Source of the DNA: Sorghum bicolor
Lineage: Eukaryota > Streptophyta > Magnoliopsida > Poales > Poaceae
Reading direction: 5' to 3'
Length of the DNA stretch: 64,000 bases
Assembly: GCF_000003195.3 (NCBI RefSeq)
Contig: NC_012870.2
Span: 21,258,501-21,322,500 of the forward strand
Numbering within the stretch: position 1 is the stretch's first letter; each line of letters opens with the position of its first letter. Made by a program: the position numbers and the translations under genes. The notes under the pieces are model-generated. The model made no database searches. It worked only from the letters and a program-made list of their open reading frames with translations, and was not told where the DNA came from. Shown here in pieces: positions 23,760-33,112 of this stretch.

Positions 23760-25402
23760 TGTTGACGGTCCTTAAGTATCAAATTTAATTATCAAATAAA
23801 CAAAGAAAAGGATCCAAATGAAATCAACATCTAGACTTAGGGTTTTATCTGACAGAATTCCATGAGTTTTGGTGTTTGTCTATTTCTGCAGGGGGTTATC
23901 AGGAAATATGGAAGAAAGGCCCACATGTCGGGATTACGTAAAGATATTAACGTGCCGCGCAATTATCTTACATTTAGAAGACTCCAGAAGCCACGAGACC
24001 GAAGCGGAGGCGAAACGGGGCCTGACCCTGGGCGCCCGCCCAGTTGATTAGGGCGCCCGCCCACCTCCTGAGTCCAATCAGGACTCTGCTTTGCGGGAGA
24101 TTTCCACCGACCTAAAGGATGAATCTAAACCATACAATCTATGTCGGTTTGATCCAACGGCCCGTATTCACTTGAAGGGACTATAAAACCAGACCCCCTG
24201 GCCCCTGGAGGAGAGAGCCTCTCAACCCTAATTCATTGTTCCATCAAGGGAGAAGAAGCCTCTGATCAAGATTAGAGCCACCACATCAATTAGATATCTA
24301 GATTAGCATAGCTACATAGGATTAGAACTAGAAGGAGTCAATCTTCGATTGGTTTCCGGATCTGTCAAGAGGATTCTTGGTAATTCTCTAATTGTTCTTC
24401 TAATTATCTTTGTTCTTCAATATTATGAATATGACTTTGTTCTACTTCAATATATTTCTTATGACTTTGCTCTACTTGCTTATATTCAAGATTATATTGT
24501 TCTTAGTTTATCATAGTTATGTACTTGGCTTAGTTAGATTGGATCTATATACATGCTTAGGATCGTATAGCGTTTATCCATCGGATCCATGGGTAAATGA
24601 TAGATATTGTGTAGGCGTGGTGCTTATACCGTATTTATCTGCGATTGTACCCAATATGCCAGATCGTGGGGTGGTTCGTGATAGTGACAGCTTCATTGAT
24701 TTTTATATAGTCCCCCTCTCGTGTATTGGGCTGGCAGAGCAATATTATTACAGGGGAGTGATTGCTATGTTTCTCATTTACCTTGCTAATATCACTATGC
24801 ATGGGCGTAGTCTTGTCTCGCAATGATTGCTAAGTATGCTTGCACTAACTATGATATGCTAGACTATATAGTTAAGAATAACTTAGGGAATATTCTTGTA
24901 GTTCGTTCTAATACCATGCTAATGACTTTCTAGAGTATCTAATTGAGGTGTTTATCATATTTATTATGTGGCTAGATCAGATTAGTTATCCTTGTCACTA
25001 TTATTATTTCATATATCTTTTATGTGACACTTATCCCTGTATGAAGAGTTAGATATAATGTTCTCAATTATACATGCAATGATAGATGCTCAATCTCATA
25101 TTCTATTCTGTAATCAATAGTGATGATTGCTAATCCCTTCCCAGTGGTAAAAATATAAATAACGATACCTGGAATACTTCCCGGTTAAAATGCTACATCG
25201 GTATTAATCTGTGCGCTCGCAGATCCCATTTATTATTTATTTAGAAGAGCAATTGCATATTTCAATACCGTGTCTCTCATGTCATGCTGGGGATGACAAC
25301 TTGGCTTAAGTGGTGTGAGGGATAGGTTTGGCATTTTTGGCACCGTTACTAGATTTAGAGAACTTAGTCTACTTTTGGTAATGATGTAAAGAATACCCAA
25401 CA
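23760..25402 (+). repeat. Element A left LTR
   Basis: This 1643-bp LTR runs from TGTTGACGG to ACCCAACA. The TATA-like ACTATAAAACC is at about 24180. GGGCGCCCGCCCA occurs twice near 24030-24060, whereas the right LTR has one copy. A 138-codon ORF (24410-24826) lies downstream of the TATA box. Confidence 0.93.
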
Positions 25403-25410
25403 AGCATTTT

Positions 25411-25428
25411 TGGCGCCGTTGCCGGGGA
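25411..25428 (+). other. Primer-binding site of element A
   Basis: TGGCGCCGTTGCCGGGGA is a perfect complement to the 3' end of plant tRNA-Asp including CCA. It lies 8 bp after the LTR. Confidence 0.9.
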
Positions 25429-25562
25429 AGGTAGATTACTAATCAGGAATGGAATAAAAGATTTTGAGTTATCATTCGCATCACTAATATGATTGAGCTT
25501 ATCTATTCTCTCATACAGTTTTACCCCGATATTTTTCTATTTTATCTTATGCAGGGGAATGT

Positions 25563-28082
25563 ATGAATAGAAGACATCTTCCAGGAAATTTTGTTGACAA
25601 TCCCGAAGCATTATTCAAGAAGACGAGAGCCAAGAAGAAATCATCAACACTTCACGAAGAAGCTTCATCCAATCAAGAAGATCACCGGAACTTGTCTTCA
25701 GAGTTCGAAGCCATGGCGAACAAATCAATCCGCGAGTTCTCAGCTCCCACTATGGATAACATCCGCACTGGACCTGCTGTAGAGATCGACGGCAACTTTG
25801 AGCTCAAGCCTGGACTTATCAACATGGTGCAATCCAACCAGTTCTGTGGGAAGGCACACGAAGATGCTAGTGCTCATTTACAACACTTCCTGGAGATTTG
25901 CAACACATTCACCATATCAGGAGTTTCTAAAGATGCTATACTACTTCGCCTCTTCCCATTCTCACTGTTAGGAAGAGCGAAGCAGTGGTTCTACGCTACA
26001 AAGGAGAAGAATACTACGTGGGCACTCTGCTCAACAAACTTCCTGGCTAAGTTCTTTCCCATGGGCAAGACCAATGCTCTCCGTGGGAAGATTACAAGTT
26101 TTCAGCAACAAAATGATGAATCTGTTCCAGAAGCATGGGAGCGCTTTCAAGACTACATCCTAGAATGTCCCCATCATGGAATGGAGAGTTGGCTATTGAT
26201 GCAGACGTTTTATCATGGGCTCGGCAACAGTGCCCGAGAGACCATGGATGCTGCAGCTGGAGGAGCATTCTTATCACTTACTATACCACAAGCCACAGCT
26301 CTTGTGGAGAAGATGGCGTCTAACCAAAGCTGGAATGAAGAGAGGACCCAGACACGCAAGAGAGGTGGAGGTATGCATCAGCTGAAGGAGGTAGACATGC
26401 TGTCTGCAAAGCTAGACCTGCTCATGAAGAAGCTCGATGATAGAGCTGGAGATAAGAAGGAAGTTATGCACATCTACGACTCTCACATGACTTGTGAGGA
26501 GTGTGGAGACACTGGACACTCAGACAACCACTGCCCTGAGATGCTTGAGGATGTGAACTACATCAACAACTACTACTACTACTACAACCGTCCTCAACAA
26601 AATCAAGGTTGGAATCAACAGAGGCCTAATTACTCAGGTAATTATCAAGGTAACAATTCTTATAACAATAATAATAATTTTCCACCTCTGAGAGAGTTAG
26701 TGTCTAATCAAGGAAAGCTAATGGATAATCTATCTAAGAAATTGGCATCTAATGATAAAATGCTAGAAAATATAAATAATAGAATGGATAATTTCTCTAC
26801 TGCCATCAAGAATCAAATTAGCTTTAATAAAATGATTGAATCTCAGTTAAATCAAATAGCTGCTGCTGTTCCTACTACTAACCCCGGTATACCATCACAA
26901 CCGGAAGGATTAGAATCTGCAAATCTTGTAGACATGTTTGATGCAGGTAATTGGAGTAACCCTGTCACTGAATTTTCTACTGACCGTCTGCCGGTCAAGA
27001 GAGGCGATCCAGGACGCCCCGTCATCCCGATCTCCGTTGGCATGGTGGACGTTCCAGAAGCACTCTGCGACTTTGGCTCCAGTGTCAACATTATACCCAG
27101 GGTACTCTATGAAAAATTCTTTACATATCCTTTATTAGAGACAACCATGTGTTTGCAGTTTGCAGATCAGACGATAACTTTTCCAAAAGGAATAGTGAAG
27201 AACCTTTGTGTCCGAGTTGGTACCTTATATGCCCCAGCAGACTTCGTAGTGGTAGAGACCGGAAATGATGAGAGAGCACCTATCATCCTAGGGAGGCCAT
27301 TCTTGAACACCACGGGAGCTATCATCTACGCTAGTACTGCCAAGATCAGTTTCTACGTCAAAGGGAAGAAGGAGACATTTTTCTTCAAGAACAAGACTAC
27401 ACAAATTCAAGATCAATCCAGACGTAAATCAAGGAAGAGGACCAACAGGAGAAACGGGAACAAGCAAGTGTGGACCGAGTCAGCTAAGATGGTCACTGTA
27501 GTCCATGGAGGCCAAGATCATCAACTTAAGTCACCATTTTTGACCAAGAAGGACGACCCAGGAATGCCAAGCATCTACTGCTCCATACATGGATATAGCT
27601 TCTACAAGACAATTTGCGACACCGGATCGGGCGTCAACATAATGGCCGCAGTCACCTATCGGCTCTTGTTCGGGACCATGCCACTAAGACCAACATACAT
27701 TCAGCTCCAGATGGTAGATCAGACATTTCGAGAAGTCAAAGGAACAGTAACTGATGTCCCAGTCAAAATAGACGATCACTTTGTTTACACAGACTTTCAA
27801 GTTGTTGACATGGGAGAAGATGAGTACGATCCACCCATCATCCTTGGAAGACCGTTCCTCAGCACCGTTAAAGCAATTATCTACATTGGAACCGGAGAAG
27901 TACATATGCACTTCCCCTCAAAGAAGGTACGCCGTTATTTTATTGACCCTGACTATATCGTTGAAGAATCTAAGCAGGTCAGAAAGAGACGCAACCGCAA
28001 CCAGAGGAGGCAGATCATCAAGGACGGATGGGCAGACTATGAAGGAGAAGTTGTAAGATCAGAAGACGTTGAGTTTAAATAG
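25563..28082 (+). CDS. Element A Gag polyprotein with two tandem retropepsin-like domains
   Basis: The ORF is intact at 839 residues. An N-terminal basic stretch leads to a Retrotrans_gag domain (about residues 75-240; RAKQWFYA, FQQQNDESVPEAWERF). A CCHC knuckle follows (CEECGDTGHSDNHC, about 310), then a Tyr/Asn/Gln-rich low-complexity stretch (about 335-380). Protease-like domain 1 spans about 485-610 (CDFGSSVNII, IILGRPFLNT), then a basic linker (RRKSRKRTNRR). Protease-like domain 2 spans about 660-790 (CDTGSGVNIM, IILGRPFLST), and the tail is basic. Domain 2 has the canonical DTG; domain 1 has DFG. Gag forms the particle, and the protease would cleave it. The ORF stops where RT would start, with no RT remnant downstream. 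Confidence 0.92.
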   Translation: MNRRHLPGNFVDNPEALFKKTRAKKKSSTLHEEASSNQEDHRNLSSEFEAMANKSIREFSAPTMDNIRTGPAVEIDGNFELKPGLINMVQSNQFCGKAHEDASAHLQHFLEICNTFTISGVSKDAILLRLFPFSLLGRAKQWFYATKEKNTTWALCSTNFLAKFFPMGKTNALRGKITSFQQQNDESVPEAWERFQDYILECPHHGMESWLLMQTFYHGLGNSARETMDAAAGGAFLSLTIPQATALVEKMASNQSWNEERTQTRKRGGGMHQLKEVDMLSAKLDLLMKKLDDRAGDKKEVMHIYDSHMTCEECGDTGHSDNHCPEMLEDVNYINNYYYYYNRPQQNQGWNQQRPNYSGNYQGNNSYNNNNNFPPLRELVSNQGKLMDNLSKKLASNDKMLENINNRMDNFSTAIKNQISFNKMIESQLNQIAAAVPTTNPGIPSQPEGLESANLVDMFDAGNWSNPVTEFSTDRLPVKRGDPGRPVIPISVGMVDVPEALCDFGSSVNIIPRVLYEKFFTYPLLETTMCLQFADQTITFPKGIVKNLCVRVGTLYAPADFVVVETGNDERAPIILGRPFLNTTGAIIYASTAKISFYVKGKKETFFFKNKTTQIQDQSRRKSRKRTNRRNGNKQVWTESAKMVTVVHGGQDHQLKSPFLTKKDDPGMPSIYCSIHGYSFYKTICDTGSGVNIMAAVTYRLLFGTMPLRPTYIQLQMVDQTFREVKGTVTDVPVKIDDHFVYTDFQVVDMGEDEYDPPIILGRPFLSTVKAIIYIGTGEVHMHFPSKKVRRYFIDPDYIVEESKQVRKRRNRNQRRQIIKDGWADYEGEVVRSEDVEFK

Positions 28083-30358
28083 AATTATCCAGAGGAGATT
28101 GAAGCACCGAGTCAGGTATGGAAAATGAAGATAACTATAAATGAAGAGGAGGCGCCGCCGGAAGTACCGACTACGCCACCCAATGAACCTCGGGACGATT
28201 GAGAAAATGGAGAGTCCCGTTCGGAGGACTTAAAAACACCGAACGCCTTGCCAAAAGGTAAAACTTGGTAGTTATCCTTTCCCTTTCAATTATTTTAAAT
28301 TAGTTTGCTTAGTTAATCATGTTCATACTATCCTAGAAAGAAAATAAAAATGTGAAAAACTGTAAGCCCCATGTGAGTAGACGAGTGGCATAAAACCCAT
28401 AAGTACATTCACTGTGGTGGCATAAAAATAAAATAAATATTTTTTCTGCTTTATAAAAATATAAAAATATAAAAACAGGGAGTAATAATTAAGGAGTCTC
28501 AACATGATAAAGGCTAGATATTTATGCTAACACTTAATCAGTTCCACAAGCTTTGTTGTCTATTTGAGCTCCACAGAATTTAAGAATCAAGAAGACTAGC
28601 AGACGGAGGACATTCTAATCGCTGTCAGAATACTGCTGATTTTCAAATACACCTCTGCCACCTGCTAGCTACATCAAGAGAAATTACGTCAAAATTCAGC
28701 TTGGGGGAGAGCACCCCCATTTATCTCGATAAGTATTTCTATCTTCATACTTATATTATATTATAATATTAAAATACATAAACTAGGAAAAACCAAATAA
28801 AGATTTCGTGCTTATTTATCTTTTGCTTAGTGTGTTTAATAAATAAATAAAGTGGCTATGCTAATCTGTATCTAAATAAAACTTAAGCATGGATGTGATG
28901 AATAGTTGCTCTGCCTAATTTGCACATTTTAAGTTCTCTCTCAAGTTTAGATATAACTGTTATAATTTAAGGCTTGCTCTAGACCTAAACTTGTGGGATG
29001 AAAACTTGATCTGAAGTCTAAGTTGTTAACGGATACGATATGGGGAGGTTGAGCTGTTGTTTATCTATTCCTAGAGATGCTAGAATTCTGGAGAATTTTA
29101 TCTTAGAAAATCTTTAAAATGTTGCAAGATGAGTTCCTGTATGATGAGAGTTTAAATTCCTACCACAGCCATATATGCATGCTTGCTAGACTTTGAGCCA
29201 CACATTTACTATTTACTGCTTATGAGCATTGAGTGTGGTCAAGCTGTGTAGACCCTTAGAAGCTTGTCATGTGGTTAAATCAAGATTCACTTGCACGTTC
29301 ACTCATATATGCTACTTCTACTCCGGAAGTACCATCCACATATATCCATCCATTTCCATCTCCAGAATCACCCAAAAATATTCTACTCCTAATCCGGGAG
29401 AGAATAACCAAAAATATTTCTGTTTTTCCTTGTGAAATAAATGCTCAAGTTATCTTGTTACTACCACTTGCTATATTATCTCAAGAGATGAATGCTCTGA
29501 AAAAAAAGAGAAAAAAAGATACGAGGAAATAAAAAGGAGCAAGTGCTCGGAACCTCGAAAGAAAAGAAAAAGTGAGACGAGAGGTAAAAATGGACAAGTG
29601 TCCGACAGTAGAATTAGGGGTACAAGATACCCACCTGAGAGACAAGAAAAAGAAGAGCATCTCATTCTCCTCATAAAGTTTCAAAAGCAAGGAAGGTATG
29701 TATCCCCTCAAAAGAGCAAAGTAGAATTAGACTTCCACCACCATTGTTATCACCATCATCACCATACACCATTCATTCGCCACACATGCACATCTTGATT
29801 TGGCTTATTGATTTGTTTCTTTGGATCCATGGTTTGACTATGCAATAAATGTTTTGTAAGTATGTATTAGCTGTCTCCCACCTATGAGCTCCAGATATCA
29901 AAACCTTATTAGAGTAGGGTGAGAGAGAAGGAAATACCACTATGCCTCATACCAAAAATACCACATACTTTAAGAGAAGGCATATACCATTACTGCCTTG
30001 GTAAGGATCCAAAAAATACCACAAAAAAGAGACCTGAGAGAATCATACAAGGAATCTCTGAGTTTTATTTGAAAATCTGCAAAAACCCCAGAGCTATAGC
30101 TGATCAAGAATGAGAGACATGGCACTTGGCTAGACTGTTCTATCTTTTAACCACTCAAGACAGAAGTGACGGTTACAAATCCCATGGTGAAGGTAAAGTA
30201 AGTAAGTTTTAAGTCTTGACAGTTTACTCTAACTCAGAGATGAGATCTTATTTAAAAGCATGTGTACCGTCTATTTTTAAAGATATTGCAACAACTTATG
30301 ATCCATAGCTGAGTCTATCCTTGCTCAGGGACGAGCAAGAGGTAAGCTTGGGGGAGTT
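28083..30358 (+). other. 3' non-coding region of element A
   Basis: No convincing gene lies in these 2.3 kb. An internal purine tract CTTGGGGGAG (28700-28709) repeats exactly as the terminal polypurine tract (30347-30356). The palindromes GAGCAAGTGCTC (29537-29548) and GGACAAGTGTCC (29592-29603) match those in element B. The first is enclosed by CGAGG and CCTCG, which can pair around it. Confidence 0.75.
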
Positions 30359-31992
30359 TGTTGACGGTCCTTAAGTATCAAATTTAATTATCAAATAAAC
30401 AAAGAAAAGGATCCAAATGAAATCAACATCTAGACTTAGGGTTTTATCTGACAGAATTCCACGAGTTTTGGTGTTTGTCTATTTCTGCAGGGGGTTATCA
30501 GGAAATATGGAAGAAAGGCCCACATGTCGGGATTACGTAAAGATATTAACGTGCCGCGCAATTATCTTACATCTAGAAGACTCCAGAAGCCACGAGACCG
30601 AAGCGGAGGCGAAACGGGGCCTGACCCTAGGCGCCCGCCCACCTCCTGAGTCCAATCAGGACTCTGCTTTGCGGGAGATTTCCACCGACCTAAAGGATGA
30701 ATCTAAACCATACAATCTATGTCGGTTTGATCCAACGGCCCGTATTCACTTGAAGGGACTATAAAACCAGACCCCCTGGCCCCTGGAGGAGAGAGCCTCT
30801 CAACCCTAATTCATTGTTCCATCAAGGGAGAAGAAGCCTCTGATCAAGATTAGAGTCACCACATCAATTAGATATCTAGATTAGCATAGCTACATAGGAT
30901 TAGAACTAGAAGGAGTCAATCTTCGATTGGTTTCCGGATCTGTCAAGAGGATTCTTGGTAATTCTCTAATTGTGCTTCTAATTGTTCTTCTAATTATCTT
31001 TGTTCTTCAATATTATGAATATGACTTTGTTCTACTTCAATATATTGCTTATGACTTTGCTCTACTTGCTTATATTCAAGATTATATTGTTCTTAGTTTA
31101 TCATAGTTATGTACTTGGCTTAGTTAGATTGGATCTATATACATGCTTAGGATCGTATAGCGTTTATCCATCGGATCCATGGGTAAATGATAGATATTGT
31201 GTAGGCGTGGTGCTTATACCGTATTTATCTGCGATTGTACCCAATATGCCACATCGTGGGGTGGCTCGTGATAGTGACAGCTTCATTGATTCTTATATAG
31301 TCCCCCTCTTGTGTATTGGGCTGGCAGAGCAACATTATTACAGGGGAGTGATTGCTATGTTTCTCATTTACCTTGCTAATATCACTATGCATGGGTGTAG
31401 TCTTGTCTCGCAATGATTGCTAAGTATGCTTGCACTAACTATGATATGCTAGACTATATAGTTAAGAATAACTTAGGGAATATTCTTGTAGTTCGTTCTA
31501 ATACCATGCTAATGACTTTCTAGAGTATCTAATTGAGTTGCTTATCATATTTATTATGTGGCTAGATCAGATTAGTTATCCTTGTCACTATTATTATTTC
31601 ATATATCTTTTATGTGACACTTATCCCTGTATGAAGAGTTAGATATAATGTTCTCAATTATACATGCAATGATAGATGCTCAATCTCATATTCTATTCTG
31701 TAATCAATAGTGATGATTGCTAATCCCTTCCCAGTGGTAAAAATATAAATAACGATACCTGGAATACTTCCCGGTTAAAATGCTACATCGGTATTAATCT
31801 GTGCGCTTGCAGATCCCATTTATTATTTATTTAGAAGAGCAATTGCATATTTCAATACCGCGTCTCTCATGTCATGCTGGGGATGACAACTTGGCTTAAG
31901 TGGTGTGAGGGATAGGTTTGGCATTTTTGGCACCGTTACTAGATTTAGAGAACTTAGTCTACTTTTGGTAATGATGTTAAGAATACCCAACA
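30359..31992 (+). repeat. Element A right LTR
   Basis: This 1634-bp LTR is nearly identical to the left one. It lacks one GGGCGCCCGCCCA unit (about 20 bp) and has an extra TTGTGCTTCTAA-like unit near 30970. It ends ACCCAACA and is followed by the TSD GTAGC. The embedded ORF is at 31000-31416. Confidence 0.93.
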
Positions 31993-31997
31993 GTAGC

Positions 31998-32803
31998 ATC
32001 CAATGTGAGTAGAAATAGATCTTATAGTTTCTACTAGATTGAGAGAGATAGAGTGGAGGTGTAGATCGGAGGAAGCCCGGTCTGTCAGTGTCTACTCCGA
32101 GGTTGTACCTGCGGGATCAAGTCTTCTAACCCGAGGCTTGCTCCTAGGATTCTTCAGTATTTCGACTTCTAAATTCTAGTAAGTTCTTGTTTTATTGTTC
32201 TTTGGTTTATGAGTTTACTTTAATCTCTTCGCGTAGAGTTTAGAGTAATCATCTCTAGCGTAGACGTGGTGTTTGGGCTAGGATACTCATAGATATTCCC
32301 TGACTAGCTGGACCGTGGTAGTAGCGAGGAACGTGACATTTTTGAGTTACCTTTGTAAACCATATCTCGTTAGCAGGAAGGATAGGGTTTATAGGTGCGG
32401 GTTGAATATCCTCTGTGGTGTCTAGATTCCGTAAGCTTCCCCAATAGAATAGTAGATCATCCTTACCAAGGTTAGAAGGAGATTACGGTTGTAGTCTTCT
32501 CTATTTGTCACTCACATCGAGAAACATTCTTTGTAGCCAAAAAGTTTAGTAGTAATAGACCGGGTTAGTCAGATGCACTCTTTCTCCTAGTGGTAAAAAA
32601 ATAAATACGATACTCTGGATAACCTCCCGGGTGAAGTGCTCACCGATATCCGTGCGCTTGCGGATCCATTCTTTATTGCGTTCCCAAATATCAACAGTGG
32701 TAAAAATATAAATACGATACTCTGGATAACATCTCGGGTGAAGTGCTCACCGATATCCATGCGCTTGCGGATCAATTCCTTATTGCGTTCCTAAATATCA
32801 ACA
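31998..32803 (+). repeat. Right LTR of element B, second part, with duplicated 107-bp end
   Basis: The LTR resumes with ATCCAATGTGAGTAG after element A. It reaches an LTR end ATATCAACA at 32696, then repeats its last 107 bp (32697-32803), again ending ATATCAACA, before the TSD TAGAC. The outer copy shares GATAACATC and GATCAATTCC with the left LTR, while the inner one differs there. Confidence 0.88.
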
Positions 32804-33112
32804 TAGACTTCCACACCCTCATCCGTAAAGAGACAATTGTAACCCATTTCACAAAGTTGTGAGATGGACAACAAATTGTAGCTCAATGAATTTACAAGTA
32901 AAACATTGGAAATAGAGTTATCATTTGAGATAGCAATTTTACCCAAACCAAGTACTTCTCCTTTTCCATTGTCACCAAATACAATGTTTCCACTTTGTTC
33001 ACCACTAGGTAGGAATGATGTGAACATGTCCTTCTCTCTAGTCATATGATTGGTGCATCCACTATCCAACACCCAACTTGTTCCACCGGAGGAGTATTCC
33101 TACAAAGACAAA
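32804..33112 (-). pseudogene. copia protease domain
   Basis: The minus-strand frame (33072 to 32804, with codons upstream) carries a copia-type aspartic protease. It reads LDSGCTNHMT with the catalytic Asp in DSG, then FGDNGKGEVLGLGKI, SYNLLSISQLC and LFTDEGVEVY. At VEVY the frame is cut by the element B insertion and continues at 2424 downwards. The protease would mature the Gag-Pol protein; this copy is separated from the rest of pol by 30 kb of insertions. Confidence 0.9.

Larger units (their letters stand above)
23760..31992 (+). mobile_element. Element A: non-autonomous Athila-like element with only a Gag-protease ORF
   Basis: This is an 8233-bp element in the right LTR of element B, with perfect TSDs GTAGC (23755-23759 and 31993-31997). 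The LTRs are 23760-25402 and 30359-31992. A perfect tRNA-Asp PBS follows the left LTR, and a polypurine tract (AAGCTTGGGGGAG) precedes the right one. The internal region holds one intact ORF of 839 codons (Gag plus two protease-like domains) and 2.3 kb of non-coding sequence. There is no RT, RNase H or integrase, so it would need enzymes in trans. The layout fits the described class of terminal-repeat elements with a GAG domain (TR-GAG). By eye the LTRs differ at roughly 1% of sites plus two indels, so it is young. Confidence 0.93.
2425..32803 (+). mobile_element. Element B: Athila-like Ty3/gypsy element, nested host of three later insertions
   Basis: The element is bounded by the TSD TAGAC at 2420-2424 and 32804-32808. 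Its order is left LTR (2425-3609), tRNA-Asp-type PBS (3618), gag/protease, RT, RNase H, integrase, an extra 3' ORF, polypurine tract and right LTR (23231-23759 plus 31998-32803). Its own sequence is interrupted by solo LTR D (5170-5625), element C (7917-20311) and element A (23760-31992). Athila affinity is inferred from the tRNA-Asp PBS, the RT motif VFVDDFSVYG and the additional ORF after pol. Many stops and frameshifts make it inactive. Its two LTRs differ more than those of A or C, in keeping with greater age. Confidence 0.9.

Noticed and set aside
28323..28505. Short ORFs in the element A 3' region as remnants of pol
   Set aside because: No RT, RNase H or integrase motif is seen in any frame between 28.08 and 30.36 kb.
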